Shown here one piece after another: positions 8,039 to 16,399 of a stretch of DNA of 64,000 nt (position 1 is the stretch's first letter; every line of letters starts with the position of its first letter). This stretch comes from Paractinoplanes polyasparticus (GTDB lineage Bacteria; Actinomycetota; Actinomycetes; Mycobacteriales; Micromonosporaceae): positions 1 through 64,000 of the forward strand of contig NZ_JAHWFK010000043.1 of the NCBI RefSeq assembly GCF_019710575.1, read 5' to 3'. The notes below the pieces were generated by a model. It was not told where the DNA came from. It worked only from the letters and a program-made list of their open reading frames with translations, and did no database searches. The position numbers and the translations under genes were made by a program.

Positions 8039-9364
8039 ATGAAGACCGCCGTCGTCCTGTTCACCCGGGACCTGCGGGTACACGACAACCCCGCACTCGC
8101 CGCCGCCTGCGCGAACGCCGAGCAGGTGGTGCCGCTCTTCGTGCTCGACCCGGACCTCACCCGGCTGTCGCCCAACCGCACCCGGTTCCTGCACGAGTCG
8201 CTGGCCGACCTGCGGACCGCGCTCCGCGAACGGGGCGGAGACCTGGTGATCCGGATCGGCGACCCGGTGGCCGAGGCGATCGAGCTGGCCCGCTCCACCG
8301 GCGCCGAGGGCATCGGCATGGCGGCCGACGTCAGCCAGTACGCCCGCCGCCGCGAGGAGCGGATGCGCAAGGAGTGCGAACGGCACCGGATCGCGCTGCG
8401 GCTGTTCCCCGGTCTGACCGTGGTCGACCCCGGGGCGCTGCGGCCCGGCGGAGGCGGTGACTCGTACCGGGTCTTCTCGCCCTACCACCGCGTCTGGCGG
8501 GCGGCCCGATGGCGGGACGAAGTGGCCGCACCCGCCACGGTCACGCTGCCGCCGGGGATCGCGCTGGGGCAGCTGCCGGCGATCCCGGAAGGCGAGTCGC
8601 CCGACGCTGCCCCGGGCGGTGAGACCGAGGCCCGGCGGCGGTTCGCGACCTGGTTGCGGCACATCGGGCCGTACCCCGAGCTGCACAACGACATGCCCGG
8701 CGACGGCACCAGCCGGCTCAGCCCGTACCTCAGGTTCGGTTGTCTGTCGCCTTTGGAGCTGACGAGGGCGGCGATCAACCACGAGGCCGAGGAGTACGCG
8801 CGGCAACTCTGCTGGCGGGACTTCTATTACCAGGTCGCGCTGACGTTCCCCCAGCTGTCGACCCGGCCGCTGCGACCCCGGGCCGACACCGAATGGCGCG
8901 TCGACCAGGACGCCCTTCAGCACTGGCAGGACGGCACAACCGGTGTGCCGGTGGTCGACGCGGGCATGCGCCAGATGCGCGCCGAGGGCTGGATGCACAA
9001 CCGCGCCCGCCTGATCACCGCCGCGTTCCTGACCAAACACCTCGGCGTCGACTGGCGCCCCGGAGTCCAGTGGTTCTTCCGCTGGCTGCTCGACGGCGAC
9101 GTGCCCAACAATTCGGGCAACTGGCAGTGGGTCGCCGGTACCGGAAACGACACCCGGCCCTACCGCAAGTTCAATCCGATTCGTCAGGCTCAGCGTTTCG
9201 ACCCCGAAGGCGTGTACGTTCGGCGCTACATACCCGAACTCAAGGGAATCGAGGGCGGCGCCGTGCACCAGCCCTGGCGCTTGCCGGAAAAGGTCCGGCG
9301 CGGCCTCGATTACCCGGGGCCGCTCGAGTCACACCGAGATGAGGCGGTGTGGCTGCGGCCGTGA
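8039..9364 (+). CDS. phr: Deoxyribodipyrimidine photolyase (class I)
   Basis: A 441-residue cryptochrome/photolyase that repairs cyclobutane pyrimidine dimers using blue light. The N-terminal antenna-binding Rossmann domain begins VVLFTRDLRVHDNPAL; the C-terminal FAD domain has LCWRDFYYQ, GVPVVDAGMRQM, WMHNRARL and GDVPNNSGNWQW. Its ATG follows the crtB stop by one base. Joining photolyase to carotenoid synthesis in one transcript points to a shared light-protection response, as in other actinobacterial crt loci. Confidence 0.95.
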   Translation: MKTAVVLFTRDLRVHDNPALAAACANAEQVVPLFVLDPDLTRLSPNRTRFLHESLADLRTALRERGGDLVIRIGDPVAEAIELARSTGAEGIGMAADVSQYARRREERMRKECERHRIALRLFPGLTVVDPGALRPGGGGDSYRVFSPYHRVWRAARWRDEVAAPATVTLPPGIALGQLPAIPEGESPDAAPGGETEARRRFATWLRHIGPYPELHNDMPGDGTSRLSPYLRFGCLSPLELTRAAINHEAEEYARQLCWRDFYYQVALTFPQLSTRPLRPRADTEWRVDQDALQHWQDGTTGVPVVDAGMRQMRAEGWMHNRARLITAAFLTKHLGVDWRPGVQWFFRWLLDGDVPNNSGNWQWVAGTGNDTRPYRKFNPIRQAQRFDPEGVYVRRYIPELKGIEGGAVHQPWRLPEKVRRGLDYPGPLESHRDEAVWLRP

Positions 9365-9365
9365 C

Positions 9366-9390
9366 CCCGCCCGGTACGCCCGGGCGGGTT
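9366..9390 (+). terminator. Terminator after phr
   Basis: Arms CCCGCCCGG (9366-9374) and CCGGGCGGG (9380-9388) with a 5-base loop, followed by TTCTC, directly after the phr stop codon. Confidence 0.6.
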
Positions 9391-9496
9391 CTCAGCGGGG
9401 CCCGCCGGCCCGTTGCGTCCGTCATAACGTCAAGGTCGGCGGGCTCCGCGCCCTTCTTTCGCTGCACGGTCTTCCCCCGTACGCCCGGTTCACGCA

Positions 9497-10671
<1,175 letters not shown>

Positions 10672-10684
<13 letters not shown>

Positions 10685-11043
10685 CCGCTCATGTCCAGGA
10701 TCGGGCGCACCTCGACCTCCGTGTTCGCCGCGTCGGGCACCTTGGCCGCCCACGCCACGGCTTCGTCCAGGCTGGGCACGTCGATCAGGTAGAAGCCGGC
10801 CAGGTGTTCCTTCACCTCGGCGTACGGGCCGTCCGACACGATCGTCTCGCCGTCGCGCACCGAGACGAACCGGGCCAGCGACGGGTCGGCCAGGCCCTCA
10901 CCGGCGACGTGCACGCCCGCCTCGGCCATCGCCTCGTTCAGCTCGAGGTGGCCACGGCCGAACGCCGCCCGCTCGTCGTCGGACATCTTGTCCCAGATCG
11001 CCAGGCTGCGGGGATTCGACTGGATGAGAATCAGATACTTCAC
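10672..11043 (-). CDS. YCII-related (DGPF) family protein
   Basis: A 123-residue single-domain protein of the YCII/DGPF fold, the standard companion of ECF42 sigma factors. The signature is DGPYAEVKEHLAGFYLI, with Tyr in place of Phe in DGPF. The GTG start has AAGGAG seven bases upstream. It overlaps the sigma gene by 13 bases and is cotranscribed ahead of it. The biochemical role of these proteins is unsettled; a sensor or modulator role for the sigma factor is an inference. Confidence 0.88.
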
Positions 11044-11070
11044 GGGTCATCTCCTTTGCCTCACTCAGCA

Positions 11071-11100
11071 TGTCGAAGCCGCCGGCCCCGCTTCGACGTC
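11071..11100. promoter_or_regulatory. Palindromic, probably bidirectional ECF42 promoter
   Basis: TGTCGA (11071-11076), 17 bases, CGACGTC (11094-11100). As I recall the published ECF42 promoter, it has TGTCGA at -35 and a CGA-type -10, so this fits the plus-strand gene at 11139. The element is nearly palindromic (GTCGAAGC 11072-11079 and GCTTCGAC 11090-11097), so the minus strand presents CGTCGA-N17-CGACAT facing the YCII-sigma operon. Expected starts would give short leaders on both sides. Confidence 0.6.
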
Positions 11101-11138
11101 TCGGGAGAAGTTTTCTGAAGAACCGAGAGGAGCACGAC

Positions 11139-11561
11139 ATGCGAGAGATCCGCGAAGTGATCGAGGGACGGGCGGCCCGGCTGAGCGAGGGCGACGTGCG
11201 GGGCTTCCTGGCGTACTCGGCGCCCGAGATTCTCCTGTACAGCCTGGCGCCGCCGCTGGGCGAGCGGGTCGACAGCAGTGACCCGACCCCGACCGAGCAG
11301 TGGCTGGCCACCTTCGAGGCGCCGCCGCGCCGCGAGGTCACCCGGCTCGAGATCGCGGCCGACGGCGATGTCGCGTTCGCGACCAGCATCGACTCGATGA
11401 GCGCGACCCCCAAGGGAACGACCGACGCGTTCACCCTCTGGTACCGGGTGACGCTCGGCCTGCGCCGCGTCGACGGACGCTGGCTGGTCGTGCACGAGCA
11501 CGAGTCGGTGCCGTTCCAGATGGACGGCTCGTTCGCCGCCGCCATCGACCTGAAGCCCTGA
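11139..11561 (+). CDS. SnoaL-like/DUF4440 protein (nuclear transport factor 2 fold)
   Basis: A 140-residue protein with the cone-shaped SnoaL/ketosteroid-isomerase-like pattern: MREIREVIEGRAARLSEGDV at the start, then GDVAFATSIDSMSA, and RRVDGRWLVVHEHESVPF at the end, typical of the family. The ATG at 11139 has GAGGAG six bases upstream. It diverges from the YCII-ECF42 operon and begins about 40 bases after a putative ECF42 -10 element, so it is a likely target of that sigma factor. The substrate, if any, is unknown. Confidence 0.8.
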   Translation: MREIREVIEGRAARLSEGDVRGFLAYSAPEILLYSLAPPLGERVDSSDPTPTEQWLATFEAPPRREVTRLEIAADGDVAFATSIDSMSATPKGTTDAFTLWYRVTLGLRRVDGRWLVVHEHESVPFQMDGSFAAAIDLKP

Positions 11562-11574
11562 CGCCGGGCCGCGG

Positions 11575-12471
11575 TCACGTGCGGCGGGCGATGGCGTAGA
11601 GGTCGCGGGCCGGCCCGATGAGCTGGTCGGCGGCCCGCCACACCGCTTGCAGCCGGCGCTGGAGCGGGACGGCGGCCGGAACGGCCACGAGCGTGCCCGC
11701 TGTCAGCTCGGCGGTCACCGCGAGCGAGCTGAGCACGGCCGGACCCGAACCGGCCGCGACAGCGTGCTTGATCGCGGTGGTCGACGACAGCTCCACCATC
11801 GGAGCCGCCGCGACCAGGCCGCCGAGCGCCTGGTCGAACGCGCGGCGGGTGCCCGAGCCGGCCTCGCGGGACACCATCGGGGCCTCGGCCAGTTCGGCCG
11901 CCGTTACCGCCCGGCGCCGGCGCGCCCACGGATGCGCCGGCGCCACCACCACGGTCAGGCGGTCGGTCGCCACCACCTCGGCATGCAGCCCGGCCGGCAG
12001 GTCGGGACCCTCGACGAAGCCGAGCTCGACCTGCCCGGCCAGCACCGCCGCGGCCACGTCAGCCGAGTTCGCGGCCTGCAGCGTCACGGCCAGCCCGGGG
12101 TGGGCGGCACGCAGCGCGACCAGCCACGCCGGCAGCAGATATTCGGCCACGGTCTGGCTGGCCGCGACCGTGAGGCGGCTCTCATGGGTGGCCCGCAGCG
12201 CGGCCAGGCCGGCCGCCAGCGCGTCGGCCGCGTCGACGGCTGATCGGGCCCAGTCGGCTACCAGGGCGCCGGTGCCGGTCAGGGTCGAACCCCGCGGGGT
12301 GCGGTGCAGCAATGTCAGCCCGACCCGCCGTTCCAACTCGCGCAGGCGGGCGCTGGCCGCCGGCTGGGAGATGCGGTGCTCGGCAGCGGCTCGGCCCACG
12401 CTGCCGAGCCGGGCGACGCTGAGCAGCAGGTCGAAGCCGGTGAGGTCGGCGGCGAACGGCGGTAGAGGCAT
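11575..12471 (-). CDS. LysR family transcriptional regulator
   Basis: A 298-residue protein. The winged helix-turn-helix occupies residues 10-70 (LLLSVARLGSVGRAAAEHRI, SQPAASARLRELERRVG, LLHRTPRGSTLT) and the periplasmic-binding-type effector domain the rest (LTVAASQTVAEYLLPAWL). It diverges from a TDT-family transporter across about 70 bases. A palindrome ATAAC-N5-GTTAT overlaps its own start codon, so autoregulation and control of the transporter are likely. The arrangement recalls CysL-like regulators beside sulfite or anion exporters; the effector is unknown. Confidence 0.88.
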   Translation of the reverse strand: MPLPPFAADLTGFDLLLSVARLGSVGRAAAEHRISQPAASARLRELERRVGLTLLHRTPRGSTLTGTGALVADWARSAVDAADALAAGLAALRATHESRLTVAASQTVAEYLLPAWLVALRAAHPGLAVTLQAANSADVAAAVLAGQVELGFVEGPDLPAGLHAEVVATDRLTVVVAPAHPWARRRRAVTAAELAEAPMVSREAGSGTRRAFDQALGGLVAAAPMVELSSTTAIKHAVAAGSGPAVLSSLAVTAELTAGTLVAVPAAVPLQRRLQAVWRAADQLIGPARDLYAIARRT

Positions 12472-12484
12472 AACCCAAGGTTAT
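12470..12484. promoter_or_regulatory. LysR-type operator candidate
   Basis: Perfect inverted repeat ATAAC-CCAAG-GTTAT, which also satisfies the T-N11-A pattern of LysR operators. It overlaps the ATG of the lysR gene (12469-12471) and lies about 60 bases before the transporter start, in the only shared intergenic region. Confidence 0.55.
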
Positions 12485-12541
12485 GACCTCAGCCAGGATC
12501 ACCACCTACCGGCGGCGATCAAACAGCCGCAGGCTGAAGAC

Positions 12542-13570
12542 ATGTTCGGACCCAACTGGTTCGCCTCCGTCATGGGCACCGGGATCGTCGCCGTCGCGGC
12601 CGCCACGCTGCCCGTCCACCTGCCCGGCCTGCACGCCTTCGCCACCGTGATGTGGCTGCTGGCCACGCTGCTGCTGGCGACCGTGATCGTGGCGTTCGCG
12701 CGCCGGGGCACCACGCACGGCGCCGACCCCGTGCTGGTGCAATTCTGGGGCGCGCCGCCGATGGCGCTGATGACCGTCGGGGCGGGCACGCTGCTGCTCG
12801 GCCCCGGCAGCATCGCCGTCACCGCCTCGTTCGTGCTGTGGAGCGCCGGCACGGTCCTCGGCCTGATCGTGGCGGTCGCCGTCCCGTACCGGATGATGAC
12901 CCGCCCCGGCACCGCGCCCGACGCGGCGTTCGGCGGCTGGCTCATGCCGGTCGTGCCACCGATGGTCTCCGCCGCAACCGGCGCGCTGCTCGTGCCGCAC
13001 GTGCCCGACGGCCGCGACCTGCTGCTCGTTTGCTACGCCCTGGCCGGGATCAGCCTGATCGCCTCGCTCGTCGTGATCACCCAGATCTGGACGCGCCTGG
13101 TCAACCATCAGGTCGGCGCGGCCCGCATGGTCCCGACACTGTGGATCGTGCTCGGTCCGCTGGGCCAGTCGGTCACCGCCTTCCACCTGCTGGGCCGCTC
13201 GGCCGAGGGGGTGCTGCCCGACCTGTACGCGTCGGGCGCCCAGATGCTGGCGGTGCTCTACGGCGTGCCGGTGCTGGGTTTCGCCCTGTTCTGGGCCGCG
13301 CTGGCCACCGCGATCACCGTCCGCACCGCGCGCGACGGCCTGCCGTTCTCACTCACCTGGTGGAGCTTCACCTTCCCGGTCGGCACGGTGGTGACAGCGA
13401 CCGGCGGCCTGGCCACCCGCACCGGGTCCCCCGTGCTGACCGTGCTGGCGGTGACCCTGTTCGCCGTCCTGCTGACAGCTTGGGCGATCGTCGCGACCCG
13501 GACCTTGCGCGGCGTCCGACAGAAAACCCTGTGGCCCGCCGCACCTCAGCCGGTGCCCGCAACGCGCTGA
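12542..13570 (+). CDS. TDT/SLAC1 family transporter
   Basis: A 342-residue integral membrane protein with about ten hydrophobic segments and the family opening MFGPNWFASVMGTGIVAVAAATL. The tellurite-resistance/dicarboxylate transporter family includes malate carriers and sulfite exporters; a LysR neighbour is common for the sulfite type, but the substrate cannot be read from the sequence. No ATG, GTG or TTG lies nearby upstream in frame, so the ATG at 12542 is taken although its GAAG ribosome binding site is weak. The 3' end overlaps the convergent HAD gene by 25 bases. Confidence 0.85.
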   Translation: MFGPNWFASVMGTGIVAVAAATLPVHLPGLHAFATVMWLLATLLLATVIVAFARRGTTHGADPVLVQFWGAPPMALMTVGAGTLLLGPGSIAVTASFVLWSAGTVLGLIVAVAVPYRMMTRPGTAPDAAFGGWLMPVVPPMVSAATGALLVPHVPDGRDLLLVCYALAGISLIASLVVITQIWTRLVNHQVGAARMVPTLWIVLGPLGQSVTAFHLLGRSAEGVLPDLYASGAQMLAVLYGVPVLGFALFWAALATAITVRTARDGLPFSLTWWSFTFPVGTVVTATGGLATRTGSPVLTVLAVTLFAVLLTAWAIVATRTLRGVRQKTLWPAAPQPVPATR

Positions 13571-14193
13571 TCCCGGATCAGTGCTTCGAGGGCGGCGACG
13601 CAGTCGACGGCGGTGACAGTCGGCCGGTAAGCGACGTCATCCGGCCACACCCGCCCACCCGACACCCAGGCGGTACGCAGCCCAGCACCGAACCCACCCC
13701 CGACGTCGTACGCGATGTTGTCGCCCACCATCCAGCCGCCCTCAGCCAGATCGGCCCCCACCGCCGCCGCCGCGATCTCGAAGATGCGCCGATCAGGCTT
13801 CCGCACCCCCGCCCCTTCGGAGATGACCCAGCCCCGCACCAGCCGGTCCAACCCCGTACGGCGCAGCTTCGCCTCCTGCTGAGCCACCGTGCCGTTGGTG
13901 ACCACCACCGGCACGAACCCCGCAGCCGTAGCCTCGCGCAGCGCCGCATCCACCCGAGGATCGGGCGCAAGCTGCTCGACCATGCCCGCCCGCAGCTCGA
14001 ACAGCGTCTCCCCCGCGTCCAGCCCGTACCGCTCGGCGATCACCCGGGCCAGCTCCTCCCGCCGCCGGTAGCCGTCCCGGTCCTCCGTGACGAGCCACGC
14101 CACCTCACCCGCGCCGAACCGCCCCCGAGCCCAAGCCGCATACGCTCCCGCCCGATCGATGAGCGTGTTGTCCAGATCCAGAAGCAACAACAT
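13546..14193 (-). CDS. HAD superfamily hydrolase
   Basis: A 215-residue haloacid-dehalogenase-fold hydrolase. Motif I is LLLLDLDNTLID (nucleophile Asp), motif II VVVTNGT, motif III the Lys in GVRKPDRRIFE, and motif IV GWMVGDNIAYDVGGG. The alpha-helical cap between motifs I and II indicates subclass I (phosphoglycolate phosphatase or HAD-IA type). The ATG at 14193 has AAGGA eight bases upstream; 24 upstream residues are discarded. It is convergent with the TDT gene. Probable phosphatase of a small metabolite. Confidence 0.88.
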   Translation of the reverse strand: MLLLLDLDNTLIDRAGAYAAWARGRFGAGEVAWLVTEDRDGYRRREELARVIAERYGLDAGETLFELRAGMVEQLAPDPRVDAALREATAAGFVPVVVTNGTVAQQEAKLRRTGLDRLVRGWVISEGAGVRKPDRRIFEIAAAAVGADLAEGGWMVGDNIAYDVGGGFGAGLRTAWVSGGRVWPDDVAYRPTVTAVDCVAALEALIRDQRVAGTG

Positions 14194-14440
14194 CGCTCGA
14201 TCCTTCTCCACTCTTGCTATGGGTTGCCATGCCACCCACACCCGCCAGGCGCCGAGCAGCGTCATCTCCCGTCACGCGCATCCCGCGGCACTGACAGCCA
14301 AAGCTCGGGAGGCGGAACACCTAGTTCTTTCAGCAACTGCTCGGCGCGCTGCAAAGGCGTTATCCGCGCAAGGACGGCGGCTTCGAGATTGCCGCATTCG
14401 ATTTCGAGCGCGGCCGACGTGTTGGCCGCATCGGCCTGTA

Positions 14441-14669
14441 TCAGGCGGGATCGGCCAGATCCTCGAGAAGCCGGCCGAGGAACAGATCTGCTTCCTCGAT
14501 CTTGGCTCGGCACAACGGGGCAGCCTCGCGCGGATCAGGCCCGAACTCCTCCATCGCGATCACGTCGATGCCCAGGCGCTGGCAGACGTGGATCACGACC
14601 TCGCGGACAAGGCTCGAGGTCGCGTGCGGTGCTGCTCAGAAAGAGCGTAGGACAGGGATTCGACGACAC
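14441..14669 (-). pseudogene. Frameshifted DUF4062 protein fragment
   Basis: From a GTG at 14669 one frame gives a family-typical start with TLFLSSTARDLEP. After one extra base in the stretch reading TGTCCGCG, homology continues in another frame as REVVIHVCQRLGID, VIAMEEFGPDP, REAAPLCRAKIEEADLFLG, ending at a stop at 14441. Together these match the N-terminal DUF4062 domain that heads NTPase/TPR-type signalling or defence proteins. Only about 75 codons of homology remain. A further open stretch in a third frame (down to 14262, with LEAAVLARITPLQRAEQLLKEL) may be what is left of the C-terminus. Confidence 0.6.
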
Positions 14670-14860
14670 ACGGAATGCTATCCGCGGTCGCGCACATCAT
14701 GCCGGAGCCGCCTGCGGGAGATCGACTGCGGAGACGGTGGAAGAAGCGGGCACGGGACCAGGCTTGTAGGCGGCTGTGCGGTCGATAAGAGTGAACTGCA
14801 GGTCGGTGAGCAGTAACGTTCGTCGATCTTGTCCGGGTCGGGCGTGACGAGGAGGACGGC
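14670..14860. other. Intergenic region, no gene seen
   Basis: This stretch between the DUF4062 remnant and the helical-protein gene has no frame with a ribosome binding site. It should hold the promoter of the gene starting at 14861; no clear consensus is visible. Confidence 0.4.
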
Positions 14861-15175
14861 GTGCTGACATTCACAAACGCGGCTGAGCAGGCGGCCTGGA
14901 GCATGGCCGAGGCGCTCAGCGAGAAGGCCTTCGCCGCGATGAAGAACGCCGAGGAGGCGCAAGAGATGTTCCGGTCCGGCCGGATGGCGATGCGCCGGCA
15001 GTTCAAGGCGCGCGGCCTGTCCGAGGTCGACGCGGCCATCCGCTGGAAGAGCACCGCCCAGGCCCAGTCCGCGCTGGCCGACCACGAGTTCTACATGTCG
15101 CTGGCGTCGATGTACAACGAGGCCGCGGCCGCCCAGTACACCAAGGCGCTGTATCTCAAGAACGGCAAAGGCTGA
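14861..15175 (+). CDS. Hypothetical helical protein
   Basis: A 104-residue protein not recognised. It is Ala/Met/Glu-rich and predicted almost entirely helical (AAWSMAEALSEKAFAAMKNAEE, then MYNEAAAAQYTKALYLKNGKG), with no Cys, signal peptide or membrane segment. The GTG start has a strong GAGGAGG six bases upstream. The last nine codons and stop are duplicated in tandem just downstream. Its position beside a decayed DUF4062 gene may mean an old accessory insertion, but codon use is like that of its neighbours. Confidence 0.7.
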   Translation: MLTFTNAAEQAAWSMAEALSEKAFAAMKNAEEAQEMFRSGRMAMRRQFKARGLSEVDAAIRWKSTAQAQSALADHEFYMSLASMYNEAAAAQYTKALYLKNGKG

Positions 15176-15206
15176 GCGGTCTCAAGAGGGGCAAAGGCTA
15201 AGCGGC
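15155..15206. repeat. 26-bp imperfect tandem duplication
   Basis: CTCAAGAACGGCAAAGGCTG (first 20 bases of copy one, 15155-15180) is repeated at 15181-15206 with four mismatches. Copy one ends the gene at 14861-15175, including its TGA. Copy two carries TAA in place of TGA and reaches into the 3' end of the convergent gene. Confidence 0.8.
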
Positions 15207-15587
15207 GCGGTGGCGCAGCGTCGCCACCGTCGAGCCGGCCAGGGCCAGCAGGCAGTCGGGCAGCTGGCCGTCGGCGATCGCGGCGCCGAACAGGGCCTCG
15301 GCGGTCGGGATGTCGCCGTTCGCGTAGGCGCTGATGAAGCGGGCCACCCACCGCTTGTCGTAGCGCGCGTCGTCGATGCCGGGGAAGTCGAGCGTCCACG
15401 CGCCGCCCGAGGGCACCTGGCCGACCATCGTCGCGGCCAGGCACCACGCCACGTCGTAGGCGCCGACGATGCCCGAACGGTCGACGACCGAATCGAACGT
15501 GCCGACCACCGCATCACTGTCGCCGCTCAGCGCACTCTGAAGCACGAGTGCCGCGTCGTCGATAGCGTGCTGTGGTACCTCGGTCAC
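15198..15587 (-). CDS. Hypothetical protein, 129 residues
   Basis: Not recognised. The protein starts MTEVPQHAIDDAALVLQSAL and is mostly helical and acidic, with DAVVGTFDSVVDRSGIVGAYDVAWCLA and a C-terminal LLALAGSTVATLRHRAA. It has no signal peptide. The GTG at 15587 is chosen because the longer frame runs through the preceding thioesterase gene; no convincing ribosome binding site is seen. It follows the thioesterase by 52 bases on the same strand, so cotranscription is likely. Confidence 0.65.
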   Translation of the reverse strand: MTEVPQHAIDDAALVLQSALSGDSDAVVGTFDSVVDRSGIVGAYDVAWCLAATMVGQVPSGGAWTLDFPGIDDARYDKRWVARFISAYANGDIPTAEALFGAAIADGQLPDCLLALAGSTVATLRHRAA

Positions 15588-15639
15588 GAGAAAGAAGGTA
15601 CGTGGAACGGTCAAGGTCTGCGCGGTGAGACCCCGGAAA

Positions 15640-16056
15640 TCACGCTCCGCGGAGCAGGCAGGTGATACGCGCGGTGCAGACGCGCTCCCCGCTGTCGTCG
15701 GTGATGACGATTTCGTACGTCGCCATGGTGCGGCCCCGGTGCACCGGGGTGGCCACCCCGGTGACGACCCCGGACCGGGCCGACTTGTGATGCGTGGCGT
15801 TGATGTCGACGCCCACGGCGAACGGCCGGTCGACCGTCTGCCCGTGCATGACCGCCCCGACCGAGCCCAGCGTCTCGGCCAGCACGCACGAGGCGCCGCC
15901 GTGCAGAAGCCCGTACGGCTGGGTGTTGCCCTCGACCGGCATGGTGCCGACGACACGTTCGGCCGACGCCTCGCTGAGCTGGATGCCCATTCGCGCACCG
16001 AGCGAACCGCCGCCGTCGGTGAAGAGCTCCTGCACACTGTCGGCCGCTATGTCCAT
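15640..16056 (-). CDS. PaaI/MenI-type hotdog thioesterase
   Basis: A 138-residue hotdog-fold acyl-CoA thioesterase. The family core is QPYGLLHGGASCVLAETLGSVGA, with the HGG loop and the catalytic acidic residue in AETLGS, followed by GVDINATHHKSARSGVVTGVATPVHRGR, typical of PaaI-like enzymes. The ATG at 16056 is chosen because the upstream frame has no start context. It probably hydrolyses aromatic or short acyl-CoA; DHNA-CoA thioesterase (MenI role) is possible but no menaquinone genes are nearby. Confidence 0.85.
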   Translation of the reverse strand: MDIAADSVQELFTDGGGSLGARMGIQLSEASAERVVGTMPVEGNTQPYGLLHGGASCVLAETLGSVGAVMHGQTVDRPFAVGVDINATHHKSARSGVVTGVATPVHRGRTMATYEIVITDDSGERVCTARITCLLRGA

Positions 16057-16150
16057 TCGATGAACGTTACCGGCGGCACTCGGCTCGCGGCGCTGTGACT
16101 TGGGTCTTACTCTTCCCTGCGACCGTGTACGCCATATGCCGGGAGGCCCC

Positions 16151-16399
16151 ATGACCGAGCCGCAGGAGACCGTCGAGACGCGTGGAAACGAGCGCGTCGA
16201 CCTGATCGCCCAGGACGCCAACGGCGACGGCAAGACCGACGTGTGGGTGTCCGACACCGACGGGGACGGCAAGCCCGACCTCTTCCAGTTCGACACAGAC
16301 GGGGACGGCAAGGTCGACATCACGATGGTCGATCTCGACGAGGACGGGAACCCCGACATGATCGTCGACGGGGACGGCGGGATTCCGCCGAAGGTCTAG
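16151..16399 (+). CDS. Small Asp/Gly-repeat, probably calcium-binding protein
   Basis: An 82-residue, very acidic protein made almost wholly of repeated D-x-D/N-G-D-G-K loops: DANGDGKTDVW, DTDGDGKPDLF, DTDGDGKVDIT, DLDEDGNPDMI, DGDGG. These resemble dockerin, EF-hand or thrombospondin type-3 calcium loops, each followed by a hydrophobic strand, with a period of about 11-13 residues. There is no signal peptide. The ATG has GGAGG six bases upstream. Its TAG stop shares the four-base CTAG with the convergent protease gene. Calcium binding is inferred from the motif. Confidence 0.8.
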   Translation: MTEPQETVETRGNERVDLIAQDANGDGKTDVWVSDTDGDGKPDLFQFDTDGDGKVDITMVDLDEDGNPDMIVDGDGGIPPKV

